From Polynucleobacter sp. AP-Latsch-80-C2 (GTDB taxonomy: Bacteria > Pseudomonadota > Gammaproteobacteria > Burkholderiales > Burkholderiaceae): DNA of 64,000 nt. Location: positions 124,001-188,000 of the forward strand of contig NZ_JACVOY010000005.1 of NCBI RefSeq assembly GCF_018882185.1, written 5' to 3'. Positions within the stretch are counted from its first letter, which is position 1. Every line of letters starts with the position of its first letter. Shown in pieces: positions 1 through 8,219 of the stretch. The translations under genes were made by a program, and so were the position numbers. The notes beneath the pieces were generated by a model, which was given only the letters and a program-made list of their open reading frames with translations, was not told the origin of the DNA and did no database searches.

Positions 1-1
1 T

Positions 2-367
2 GGACCAAGACCAGAATTTCCCTTTCCTGGTGTATGGCTCTATAACGGTGATGAGAGTAGCTGGGCCAATGCCGTACTCCATCTGATTGCGATTGATAAG
101 AATGATCCCAATGGCTTAAAGAAATATCTTGGAGATCGCGATCCTTCTTCTCTGCACGGCTCAGGTGCAGTTGACCATATTGCCTTCTTTGCAAATGGTC
201 TCGAAGAAAAAATTGCACTGCTTCAATCCATGAAGGTTCAATACCGCGAGCGTACCGTTCCAGTTCTCAAACTCCATCAGATCTTTCTAGATGATCCCAA
301 TGGTGTGGTCATCGAATTGAACTATCCAGCAGAAGAAAAAGCTGCTTTAGACGCCAAGGCGGCATAA
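2..367 (+). CDS. VOC-family (glyoxalase/dioxygenase fold) protein, 3' part
   Basis: The 5' end lies outside the window. About 121 codons are readable to the TAA at 365. The visible part carries typical vicinal-oxygen-chelate signatures: a strand with DHIAFF (candidate metal-binding His) and a C-terminal strand reading DDPNGVVIELNY, where the Glu is the usual last metal ligand. This fold covers glyoxalases, extradiol dioxygenases and isomerases, and the substrate cannot be read from this fragment. It ends 10 bases before an FAD monooxygenase on the same strand, so a shared oxidative or catabolic role is likely (inference). Confidence 0.85.
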   Translation, partial: GPRPEFPFPGVWLYNGDESSWANAVLHLIAIDKNDPNGLKKYLGDRDPSSLHGSGAVDHIAFFANGLEEKIALLQSMKVQYRERTVPVLKLHQIFLDDPNGVVIELNYPAEEKAALDAKAA

Positions 368-377
368 GAAAGCATTC

Positions 378-1643
378 ATGGCAAAAATTCTGGTAGTGGG
401 CGGATCTCTTGGAGGCTTATTTGCAGCGAATATGTTGCTGCGCCAAGGTCATGACGTCACCTTATTGGAGAAAGCCCTAGGTTCACTAGATGGTAGAGGT
501 GCAGGGATTGTGACGCACGATGCTTTAGCGAATGCGCTGCGTGCTGCCGGTGTAACAGTAGATGACACCCTGGGTGTTCCAGTAACAAAGCGAGTGACGC
601 TAGGTGAAGATGGGCAAAGCCTGGGTGAAATGGAGTTGTCACAAGTATTAACCTCTTGGAGTCGCTTGTATCAGATGCTTAAAGAAAGCTTTCCTAGCGA
701 ACGCTATCTACAGGGCAAAACCGTCATTGCAGTCAAGCAAGATAATGATGCTGTGTATGTAAGCTGCGAAGACGGCAGTCAATACGAAGCAGAAGTATTA
801 ATTGCTTCTGATGGAATCCGCTCTGGGGTCAGAGCACAAGTCGCTCCAGAGATCCAACCTGAATATGCTGGTTACATTGCCTGGCGTGGTGTATGTGATG
901 AAGCCTGTCTCTCCAAATACACCTTAGATACCTTATTCAATCGTTTTGGCTTTTGCCTACCAAATGGCGAACAAATGCTGGGCTATCCAGTAGCAGGATC
1001 AGGCAATGACACACGTCCAGGAAAGCGCCGTTACAACTTTGTCTGGTATCGCCCCGCCTCTGAAAACGATGAGCTTGTTAGTCTCTTGACGGATGATGAT
1101 GGCCACTACTATCCAGCCGGAATTCCACCTCTGAAAGTTTCCTGGAAACATATTCACAAAATGCGCCAAAAAGCCAAAGAGATTCTGGCGCCGCAATACG
1201 CAGAGATCCTGGAAAAAACGGCAGCGCCATTCTTGCAGGCGATTTACGATGTGCGCTCCGAGGAAATTGTATTTGGGCGCATTGCTTTAATGGGTGATGC
1301 TGCTTTCGTTGGAAGGCCACATGTCGGTATGGGCGTCACTAAGGCAGGCGATGAGGCAATGGTGATTGCTAAACATATTGCCCAACTGGGGGCAACTCCC
1401 GCTGCATTGCAAGCGTATAGAGATGAGCGGCTTCAACTGGGTCAGCAAGTGGTAGCCAGAGCGCAATATTTAGGTCGATATATGCAGGCCCAGGGTAGCA
1501 AAGGTACCCCTAATAGCGAAAACCTGAAACGCAATGCCGACACAGTCATGGCTGAAACTGCAATCGATATCAGTGATTTATTAGCCCAAGGGAAAGCAGT
1601 GCCTGAGTCCACGCATTCATTGGTGCATTCAGTTAAGATTTAG
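378..1643 (+). CDS. FAD-dependent aromatic-ring monooxygenase, 2,6-dihydroxypyridine 3-hydroxylase-like
   Basis: This 421-residue protein is a class A flavoprotein hydroxylase. Residues 4-31 form the Rossmann FAD site (VVGGSLGGL followed by LLEK). The DG motif is at about 141-149 (LIASDGIRS) and the GD motif at 305-325 (MGDAAFVGRPHVGMGVTKAG). The RPH-containing GD motif and the YAGYIAWRGV segment near 163 resemble dihydroxypyridine hydroxylase (DhpH) and related FAD-binding proteins more than UbiH. It probably uses NAD(P)H and O2 to hydroxylate a small ring compound in the cytoplasm. It follows the VOC protein by 10 bases and precedes an ABC importer by about 50. A purine-rich AAGAAAG supports the ATG at 378. 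The exact substrate is unknown. Confidence 0.8.
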   Translation: MAKILVVGGSLGGLFAANMLLRQGHDVTLLEKALGSLDGRGAGIVTHDALANALRAAGVTVDDTLGVPVTKRVTLGEDGQSLGEMELSQVLTSWSRLYQMLKESFPSERYLQGKTVIAVKQDNDAVYVSCEDGSQYEAEVLIASDGIRSGVRAQVAPEIQPEYAGYIAWRGVCDEACLSKYTLDTLFNRFGFCLPNGEQMLGYPVAGSGNDTRPGKRRYNFVWYRPASENDELVSLLTDDDGHYYPAGIPPLKVSWKHIHKMRQKAKEILAPQYAEILEKTAAPFLQAIYDVRSEEIVFGRIALMGDAAFVGRPHVGMGVTKAGDEAMVIAKHIAQLGATPAALQAYRDERLQLGQQVVARAQYLGRYMQAQGSKGTPNSENLKRNADTVMAETAIDISDLLAQGKAVPESTHSLVHSVKI

Positions 1644-1694
1644 AACATAAAAAAGTATTCTTATTTAAACAGGTTTTATATGGAGGAGACAACC

Positions 1695-2930
1695 ATGAAA
1701 CAAAAAGTAACGAATCAATCCAGAAGAAAAGTATTGATCGGTGGAGCTGCCGTAGCGAGCACTCCACTCTGGTTAAACGTAGCAAATGCTCAAGCAGACA
1801 CCATTAAGATTGGTTTTCCAACACCCTTAACCGGCCCCTTCTCTGCAGAAGCACAAGACCAAGTCAAGGCTGCTGAATTGGCTATCAAAGAATTTAATGA
1901 TGCCGGCGGCTTTAATGGACGCAAAGCTGAACTCTTAGTGCGCGATGACAAACTCAACCCAGGTGAAGCTGCAACTCGCACCCTAGAGTTGATTGAAAAA
2001 GATAAAGTGAATTACGTCGTTGGCTCACTGTCGGCTGCTACTCAACTCTCGATTAATGCAGTTTGCAAAGAACGTAAAGTGCTCTTTAACTCTATTAGTC
2101 AATCTGACGCCATCAATGAAGCAAAAGACTGGAGCGTTTATACATTCCACGAAGCGTTAAATCCGACCATGACCGCTGGCGCTGTTGCTCGCTACTCCAT
2201 TCCACGATTTGGCAAAAAGATTGTATTCTTAACCGCTGACTATGCCTATGGTCATGAGATGGTTCGCGCCTTTGAGCGTGCTGGAAAAGAAATGGGTGCG
2301 ACAACCCTAGCGGATATTCGTCATCCATTGGGCGCATCGGATTACTCTGCTTTCTTGCCACGCATTAAAGCTCTGAATCCCGATATTTTGGTGCTTTGTA
2401 ATTTCGGTCGTGACTTAGTAAATGCCGCCAAACAATGTACCGACTTTGGCTTGAAGTCCAGCATGAAAATTGTGACCCCCGTTTTGCTCTATACCTCACG
2501 CCTTGCTGGTGGCCCTGAAGCTTTTGAAGGCATCATCGGCGGCACATCCTACTACTGGGGTTTAGAGGATCGCATCCCTACTGCTAAAGCATTCAACGAT
2601 GCATTCCGCAAAATGTATAACGGCTCTGTACCGTCTGATTACGGCGCATTAGGTTACGCTGGTGTGAAGAGTGTTTTAGCTTCCATCAAGATTGCAAAAT
2701 CAACTGACACCATGAAGGTAGTTACTGCCATGGAAAACCTGAAGTACGACTGGTACAAAGGACCTGAGTACTATCGTAAATGTGATCATCAAGCAGTTCA
2801 GACTGTCATTATTGTGGAATCCAAGTCTAAGAATATGAAAGACAAGTATGACGTCTTCAATATTTTGACGATCGAACCCACGACTGAAAAGAACATGCGT
2901 TCTTGCGCAGAATTGGGTCACAAAGCCTAA
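1695..2930 (+). CDS. ABC importer periplasmic substrate-binding protein (Peripla_BP_6 / LivK-like), Tat signal
   Basis: A 411-residue type I periplasmic binding protein of the branched-chain amino acid/amide (HAAT) class. I chose the ATG at 1695 because the GGAGG at 1682-1686 is its ribosome-binding site; an earlier in-frame ATG at 1680 overlaps that site. Residues 9-13 (SRRKV) and the following hydrophobic stretch ending ANAQA look like a twin-arginine signal cleaved near residue 34. The mature start DTIKIGFPTPLTGPFS is the family's typical first strand. It captures the ligand for the permeases and ATPases downstream. The ligand is unknown; catabolic neighbours suggest an aromatic or organic acid/amide (inference). 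A hairpin and a terminator-like structure follow the gene. Confidence 0.88.
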   Translation: MKQKVTNQSRRKVLIGGAAVASTPLWLNVANAQADTIKIGFPTPLTGPFSAEAQDQVKAAELAIKEFNDAGGFNGRKAELLVRDDKLNPGEAATRTLELIEKDKVNYVVGSLSAATQLSINAVCKERKVLFNSISQSDAINEAKDWSVYTFHEALNPTMTAGAVARYSIPRFGKKIVFLTADYAYGHEMVRAFERAGKEMGATTLADIRHPLGASDYSAFLPRIKALNPDILVLCNFGRDLVNAAKQCTDFGLKSSMKIVTPVLLYTSRLAGGPEAFEGIIGGTSYYWGLEDRIPTAKAFNDAFRKMYNGSVPSDYGALGYAGVKSVLASIKIAKSTDTMKVVTAMENLKYDWYKGPEYYRKCDHQAVQTVIIVESKSKNMKDKYDVFNILTIEPTTEKNMRSCAELGHKA

Positions 2931-2940
2931 GGCAAACACG

Positions 2941-2966
2941 TCAAGGCATTCATCTGAATGCCTTGA
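2941..2966 (+). repeat. Perfect inverted repeat after the substrate-binding protein gene
   Basis: TCAAGGCATTC and GAATGCCTTGA form an 11-bp perfect stem around a 4-base loop, starting 10 bases after the stop codon. No T-run follows directly. It may protect the 3' end of the binding-protein mRNA, acting with the terminator next to it. Confidence 0.7.
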
Positions 2967-2969
2967 ACT

Positions 2970-3005
2970 ACTCCCCCTGATCTATTTGGGTCAAGGGGAG
3001 TTTTT
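2970..3005 (+). terminator. Intra-operon rho-independent terminator between binding protein and permease genes
   Basis: ACTCCCCCTGA and TCAAGGGGAGT pair as an 11-bp stem with one mismatch around a 10-base loop, and TTTTT follows at once. It lies 13 bases before the permease start at 3018. It would stop most transcripts after the binding-protein gene and let a fraction read into the membrane genes. That fits the excess of binding protein common in ABC importers. Confidence 0.75.
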
Positions 3006-3017
3006 CTGAGTACATCT

Positions 3018-3902
3018 ATGACTGGTCTGACATTCGAACTTTTATGCATGCAACTACTAACCGGGATTGCTCTCGGTAGTATTTATGCGCTATTAGCCTT
3101 GGGCTTATGCTTGATTTTTGGCATGCTCAATGTAGTGAACTTTGCCCACGGCGCCTTCTTTATGGTTGGCGCCTTCTTAGGCGTTTATTTTTTAGGCGTT
3201 ACTGGAAACTTCTGGTTTAGCTTATTGCTAACCCCCATCCTGACAGGATGCCTTGGCTTAGTAACGGAACGTTTTTTGGTGAGGCCTTTGTATGGTCGCG
3301 GTATCGATTACCCCCTCCTACTGACATTTGGCCTATCCTACGTATTGATTGAGGTAATGCGCGTCACTTTTGGTATCGAAGGTCTTCCATCCGTCACCCC
3401 CGAGGGCTTAGGCGGCACCGTCAATGTAGGTATTGGCTACTTCCCTAAATATCGTTTATTTTTAATTGCTGCGACCGCGGTCATTATTTTTGGTGTGTGG
3501 TTCTTTATTCAAAAAACCCGTTACGGTCTCATTATTAAAGCGGGCGCTGCCGACCAAGAGATCGTGAAAGTTCTGGGTGTTGATATTGCCAAGGTTTGGT
3601 TGCTCGTGTTTGCGCTAGGTTGTGCTATCGCTGGCTTATCCGGTATCTTAGCTGCCCCCACTCGCTCAGTAAACCCAGAAATGGGCATACCCATTTTGGC
3701 CGAGTCCTTTGTGGTGACAGTTGTGGGCGGCATGGGATCTCCCGTCGGGGCTGTAGTAGCGGGCTTACTAGTAGGCATCGTTTACAGCATGACTTCCCTC
3801 TTCTTTCCAGATCTTGCCGAACTTTCTATCTTTGTTCTGATGGCTGTTGTGTTATTAATTCGCCCGCAAGGACTTTTTGGTAAAGCAGGAGCGATGGGCT
3901 AA
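3018..3902 (+). CDS. livH: Branched-chain-type ABC importer permease (LivH-like)
   Basis: A 294-residue inner-membrane permease of the HAAT ABC family with about eight hydrophobic segments. The start contains GIALGSIYALLALGLCLIFG and then NFAHGAFFMVGAF, both hallmark LivH sequences. The cytoplasmic coupling loop lies near residues 175-205, around LGVDIAKVW. It would pair with the LivM-like protein 15 bases downstream to form the channel. The symbol denotes family membership; the substrate is not known to be a branched-chain amino acid. Confidence 0.88.
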   Translation: MTGLTFELLCMQLLTGIALGSIYALLALGLCLIFGMLNVVNFAHGAFFMVGAFLGVYFLGVTGNFWFSLLLTPILTGCLGLVTERFLVRPLYGRGIDYPLLLTFGLSYVLIEVMRVTFGIEGLPSVTPEGLGGTVNVGIGYFPKYRLFLIAATAVIIFGVWFFIQKTRYGLIIKAGAADQEIVKVLGVDIAKVWLLVFALGCAIAGLSGILAAPTRSVNPEMGIPILAESFVVTVVGGMGSPVGAVVAGLLVGIVYSMTSLFFPDLAELSIFVLMAVVLLIRPQGLFGKAGAMG

Positions 3903-3917
3903 GACCTAGATAACGAT

Positions 3918-4877
3918 ATGAACTCATTTTTCCAATTCATTGCACGTCATCGCGTATTAGCCAGCACGCTTTTCTTGGCTATCTTTCCGTTCATCATGCC
4001 GTATGAAGCATTAGCAATCAACATCCTGATCTTCGGCTTATTTGCCATGGGCTTTAATCTGCTCTTTGGTTATATGGGCCTACTCTCATTCGGCCACGCT
4101 GCTTTTTTAGGTACTGGCAGTTATCTCACCGGCATTAGCATTGTTCACTATGGACTACCCTGGGGAACCGCTATTCTGATTGGCGTAATTGGATCAGCCA
4201 TCGCCGGACTCATCATGGGCTTCTTGGCGATCCGCACCCGAGGCATTTATTTTTCAATGGTGACATTGGCGCTTGGCCAAATCATGTACTACTTGTTCTA
4301 TAAATCTGAGAGCCTTACTGGCGGTGAAAATGGTTTGCGTGGCGTGAGAGTCGATACCTTCAATATCTTGGGTATCCCAGTAGATTTTTTAAATCCCCTG
4401 GTGAAGTACTACATCATTCTCTTCTTTGTAGTCATCGCTATCTGGTTTATCTCACGCATCCTCAACTCACCCCTTGGTGCCGTGATGGAAGCGATTCGTG
4501 AAAATGAGAAACGGGCATCGGCTTGTGGCTTTGATGTGGCCCGCACCAAATTACTGGTCTTCGTTTTATCTGCCGCGATTTGTGGATTAGCTGGCTCTTT
4601 GCGCGCCCTCCATCTTTCTATTGTTCCGATCGACTCCTTGCATTACTTGCAATCAGGTCAGGCGGTGATGATGAGTATCTTGGGCGGCATGGGTACTTTC
4701 TTTGGGCCTTTTATAGGTGCTGCAGTCATGCTCTATCTTGAGGATGTAGTGACGACCTTCACAAAACATTGGATGGCGGTCATCGGCCTCGTCTTTATGT
4801 TCTTTGTGCTGTTCTTCCCAAAAGGAATCTGGGGAAGCATTCTGAGCAAGCTCCAAATTGGGCAGGATTCAAAATAA
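3918..4877 (+). CDS. livM: Branched-chain-type ABC importer permease (LivM-like)
   Basis: A 319-residue polytopic permease, partner of the LivH-like protein. The signatures LLFGYMGLLSFGHAAF near residue 48 and AIRENEKRASACGFDVAR near 192 are typical of LivM; the latter is the ATPase-contacting loop. A GGMGTFFGPFIGAAV segment follows near 255. Its TAA shares one base with the ATG of the next gene (TAATG), implying translational coupling with the first ATPase. Confidence 0.88.
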   Translation: MNSFFQFIARHRVLASTLFLAIFPFIMPYEALAINILIFGLFAMGFNLLFGYMGLLSFGHAAFLGTGSYLTGISIVHYGLPWGTAILIGVIGSAIAGLIMGFLAIRTRGIYFSMVTLALGQIMYYLFYKSESLTGGENGLRGVRVDTFNILGIPVDFLNPLVKYYIILFFVVIAIWFISRILNSPLGAVMEAIRENEKRASACGFDVARTKLLVFVLSAAICGLAGSLRALHLSIVPIDSLHYLQSGQAVMMSILGGMGTFFGPFIGAAVMLYLEDVVTTFTKHWMAVIGLVFMFFVLFFPKGIWGSILSKLQIGQDSK

Positions 4878-5632
4878 TGAATAACGCTAATAAAACCCCT
4901 ATTCTTGAAGCGCGCAATGTCAGCAAAAGTTTTGGTAAGTTCAAAGCTTTGCAAAACGTATCCACTAGCTTTATGCCTGGAACTTTGACTGCCATCATAG
5001 GTCCCAATGGCGCAGGGAAAAGCACCTTCTTTAATGTTCTGAGTGGTGCATTCCCTCCCACTAGCGGTCAAATTTTATTTAACGGTAAAGATATTACCGG
5101 CATGCAACAGTATGAGTTTGCCCGCATTGGAATATCCAAAAGTTTCCAGATTACCAATGTCTTTAAGCAATTAAGCGTTCATGAAAATGTCCGAGTGGCA
5201 GCGCAAATGGAAACCGCACGCTATAACTTTTTACGGAATGCCCAAAGCTACCCTGAACCAATCGAGCTAGCCGATCAACTATTGCGCCGAGTCAATTTAG
5301 AACATCTTCGCAATAAGAAGACTGGGGATTTAGCCCATGGCCAGCAACGGGCCCTCGAGATTGCCATGGCATTGGCTTGCAATCCTAGCCTACTACTCTT
5401 AGATGAGCCTACGGCTGGTATGTCACCTGAAGAAACACTCGTCATGATGGATCTCATTCGCACCTTAGCAAGTGAGCGTACCGTTATTTTGGTTGAACAT
5501 AAGATGAAACTCATTATGGGATTATGTAAACGCATCATTGTTCTTCACCATGGCGAATTTTTAGCTGAAGGAACTCCAGAAGAAATTCAAAATAATGCAG
5601 AGGTACGCCGCGTGTACCTGGGCCAAGGTTAA
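4877..5632 (+). CDS. livG: Branched-chain-type ABC importer ATPase (LivG-like)
   Basis: A 251-residue cytoplasmic ATPase. I placed the start at the ATG overlapping the permease stop at 4877; the frame stays open upstream to 4769, but only within the permease gene. The Walker A is GPNGAGKST at about residues 42-50 and the Walker B is LLLLDEPTAGMSP at about 175. The ABC signature reads LAHGQQ rather than LSGGQ, a substitution common in LivG proteins. It energises uptake together with the LivF-like ATPase 14 bases downstream. Confidence 0.88.
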   Translation: MNNANKTPILEARNVSKSFGKFKALQNVSTSFMPGTLTAIIGPNGAGKSTFFNVLSGAFPPTSGQILFNGKDITGMQQYEFARIGISKSFQITNVFKQLSVHENVRVAAQMETARYNFLRNAQSYPEPIELADQLLRRVNLEHLRNKKTGDLAHGQQRALEIAMALACNPSLLLLDEPTAGMSPEETLVMMDLIRTLASERTVILVEHKMKLIMGLCKRIIVLHHGEFLAEGTPEEIQNNAEVRRVYLGQG

Positions 5633-5646
5633 ATTGAAAGCGATCT

Positions 5647-6351
5647 ATGTTGCGTGTTGAAAACTTAAATGCCTGGTATGACCGAAGCCACGTTTTACAA
5701 GGCATCTCACTCGAAATAAACAAAGGTGAAATCGTGACCTTAATGGGTCGTAATGGTGCAGGCAAAACAACCACCCTGCGCTCCCTCATGGGCTTACTCT
5801 CTAAGCGCCAAGGTTCAGCCTCGATTGATGGGACTTCATTTTTAGATATGCCAGCACACGCCCGCTTCCATCTAGGCTTGGCATATGTCCCTGAAGACCG
5901 CCGGATTGTTCCTGGCCTCACCGTAAAGGAAAACCTAGAGCTTGGCATCATTGCCCAAAAGAATCGTGGCGATATGAGTGCCATGGTGGATGAGATTGCA
6001 GAGACCTTCCCCCGCCTCAAAGAGCGTCTTCATCAGGATGGCACCTCCATGTCTGGTGGCGAGCAGCAGATGCTAGCTATTGCTAGGGCGATGATTGGAA
6101 AACCAAAAGTCATCCTACTCGATGAGCCATCCGAAGGCATCATGCCAGTCTTAGTCGATGAGATGTTTGAATTGTTTGCCAATCTTAAGCAAAAGGGTTT
6201 AACCATCCTCTTGGTAGAGCAAAACGTCCAACAGGCTTTGAAGATTTCAGATCGTGCTTATATCTTGGATCAGGGCGAGATCGTATTTCATGATACGGCT
6301 CAGAATTTACTGAATAACGATGATATTCAGCAAAAGTATTGCGCGGTTTAA
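5647..6351 (+). CDS. livF: Branched-chain-type ABC importer ATPase (LivF-like)
   Basis: A 234-residue ATPase and second nucleotide-binding subunit of the importer. It has Walker A GRNGAGKTT at residues 34-42, an MSGGEQQ signature near 135 and Walker B VILLDEPSEGIMP near 155; SEG after DEP is characteristic of LivF. It is the last importer gene. Its TAA interlocks with the stop codon of the convergent YqaA gene in the 4-base TTAA at 6348-6351, so no terminator lies between them. Confidence 0.88.
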   Translation: MLRVENLNAWYDRSHVLQGISLEINKGEIVTLMGRNGAGKTTTLRSLMGLLSKRQGSASIDGTSFLDMPAHARFHLGLAYVPEDRRIVPGLTVKENLELGIIAQKNRGDMSAMVDEIAETFPRLKERLHQDGTSMSGGEQQMLAIARAMIGKPKVILLDEPSEGIMPVLVDEMFELFANLKQKGLTILLVEQNVQQALKISDRAYILDQGEIVFHDTAQNLLNNDDIQQKYCAV

Positions 6352-6851
6352 AACAAATGCAACCAATGTCCAAGCTGATGCCAAATACTATTGGGAACTA
6401 AGGTTAGCATCCAGGTTATCGTGAGATAACGAAACAGTTTTCCAAAGAACATATAAATTAAGCATGGCATCCATGCGAGTCGCAACCATCCTGCGGCAAA
6501 GCAGAGTGGATCACCAAAACCAGGCAACCAAGATAGTAGGAGCATCTTCGGGCCCCGCGCTGCTAACCAAGCTTGCACACGGCCATGCGTTGGCCCCTTT
6601 AATGACTCAAAACTACGTCGACCAATGAATCCAAGCCACCAATCAAGCATGCCTCCACAAGTATTACCAACTGTCGCCACCATAATAGCGATCCAATACA
6701 TCTGCGGTTCAATCGAGACATAGCCAAATAGGATGGGCTCCGAACCAATGGGAATTAGCGTTGCGGAAATAAATGCGCTAATGAATACAGCAGGCAGTCC
6801 AACAGAGGGCATACCAAACCATGAGAAAAAATGTCCGAACATCTGCTCCAT
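6348..6851 (-). CDS. YqaA-family (DedA/SNARE-associated) inner-membrane protein
   Basis: A 167-residue membrane protein with about four or five hydrophobic segments. Early residues read SAFISATLIPIGSEPILFG, and the middle has a G-x-x-x-D-W-W-x-G core (GGMLDWWLGFIGRR) followed by LLSWLPGFGDPLCFAAGWLR, as expected for the YqaA branch of the DedA superfamily. Related proteins are linked to membrane lipid transport and envelope homeostasis; the exact role is undetermined. It lies on the opposite strand to the importer and overlaps the end of livF by 4 bases. It diverges from the acyl-CoA dehydrogenase gene across 187 bases. Confidence 0.75.
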   Translation of the reverse strand: MEQMFGHFFSWFGMPSVGLPAVFISAFISATLIPIGSEPILFGYVSIEPQMYWIAIMVATVGNTCGGMLDWWLGFIGRRSFESLKGPTHGRVQAWLAARGPKMLLLSWLPGFGDPLCFAAGWLRLAWMPCLIYMFFGKLFRYLTITWMLTLVPNSIWHQLGHWLHLF

Positions 6852-7038
6852 TAAGGCAGCATCCCAGAAGTTTTCAGGATTTGTTGAGGTAAATTTTCAA
6901 TTGGCAAAATCTTGGCCCTTTATTCATTTCTAGGGCTTATTGTCCCCTTCTTTTTGCTATTTTCACGGATTTTCAAATCTTGCTTAAACTATTGTCCAAT
7001 TCATCAAATAAACCAAAAATTGATTAACTGAGACATTA

Positions 7039-8208
7039 ATGAATCAACCGATCCCTAAGCCAGACCAATACCAAGATATGCGCGAGGCCCTGCGCGACCT
7101 ATGCAAGAGCTTTGACTCTGCCTACTGGCAAAAAATCGACCACGAACGTGGCTATCCAGAGGCTTTTGTTAAAGCAATGACCGATGCCGGCTGGTTAGCA
7201 GCTCTAATCCCTGAAGAATACGGTGGCTCTGGCCTGGGTTTAGCTGAAGCCTCAGTGATCATGGAAGAAATTAATTTTTCGGGCGGTAACTCAGGTTCTT
7301 GCCATGGCCAGATGTACAACATGGGCACCTTACTTCGCCATGGATCAAAAATACAAAAGCAAATGTATTTACCCAAAATTGCTTCTGGTGAGTTGCGACT
7401 TCAAAGTATGGCGGTAACTGAACCTACTACAGGAACTGATACCACCAAGCTCAAAACAACTGCCGTTAAAAAAGGGGATAAATACATTGTCAATGGTCAA
7501 AAGGTGTGGATCTCTCGGATTCAACACTCTGATCTGATGATCCTACTGGCACGCACTACCTCTTTGAGTGAGGTGAAGCGTAAATCAGAAGGTATGTCGA
7601 TTTTTATCGTCAACCTCAAAGATGCCATTGGTAAGGGCATGGAAGTCAGACCCATCGCCAATATGGTGAATCATGAAACCAATGAAGTCTTCTTTGATAA
7701 TTTAGAAATTCCAGCAGAAAATTTAATCGGTGAAGAAGGTCAAGGATTCAAATACATCTTAGATGGTTTAAATGCAGAACGAGTACTGATTGCTGCTGAG
7801 TGCATTGGTGATGCTTATTGGTTTATTGATCGCGCTACACGCTATGCTAATGAGCGCGTTGTATTTGACCGCCCTATTGGAAAAAACCAAGGCATTCAAT
7901 TCCCAATTGCCGATAGTTATATTGAAACCGAAGCTGCAAATTTAATGCGCTTTAAAGCTTGTGAACTCTTTGACAGCCATCAACCCTGTGGACCAGAAGC
8001 CAATATGGCCAAATACTTAGCTGCTAAGGCTTCATGGGAGGCTGCTAATGTTTGCCTACAAACTCATGGTGGGTTTGGCTTTGCTAATGAATACGACGTT
8101 GAACGAAAATTCAGAGAGACACGTCTGTATCAAGTTGCCCCAATTTCAACAAACTTAATCTACTCCTACGTGGCCGAGCATATTCTTGGTCTCCCAAGAT
8201 CCTTTTAA
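7039..8208 (+). CDS. Acyl-CoA dehydrogenase family protein
   Basis: A 389-residue flavoprotein with the three acyl-CoA dehydrogenase domains: helical N-terminus, beta-barrel (AVTEPTTGTDTTKLKTTA near 125-142) and helical C-terminus with HGGFGFANEYDVERKFRE. The usual C-terminal Glu-Gly-Thr catalytic segment is replaced by YQVAPIST. A Glu at about 247 (LNAERVLIA) sits where isovaleryl-CoA dehydrogenase has its base, so the base is probably there. It would oxidise an acyl-CoA to the enoyl-CoA and pass electrons to ETF. The CoA-transferase gene follows 11 bases later, suggesting CoA activation of an acid followed by dehydrogenation. The 187-base gap upstream presumably holds its promoter, though I see no convincing box. 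Confidence 0.88.
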   Translation: MNQPIPKPDQYQDMREALRDLCKSFDSAYWQKIDHERGYPEAFVKAMTDAGWLAALIPEEYGGSGLGLAEASVIMEEINFSGGNSGSCHGQMYNMGTLLRHGSKIQKQMYLPKIASGELRLQSMAVTEPTTGTDTTKLKTTAVKKGDKYIVNGQKVWISRIQHSDLMILLARTTSLSEVKRKSEGMSIFIVNLKDAIGKGMEVRPIANMVNHETNEVFFDNLEIPAENLIGEEGQGFKYILDGLNAERVLIAAECIGDAYWFIDRATRYANERVVFDRPIGKNQGIQFPIADSYIETEAANLMRFKACELFDSHQPCGPEANMAKYLAAKASWEAANVCLQTHGGFGFANEYDVERKFRETRLYQVAPISTNLIYSYVAEHILGLPRSF

Positions 8209-8219
8209 CTGGTATTGAT

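Noticed and set aside
5535..6020. Long antisense frame over livF
   Set aside because: It is a 161-codon frame without ribosome-binding site or family features, lying entirely opposite a conserved ATPase gene.
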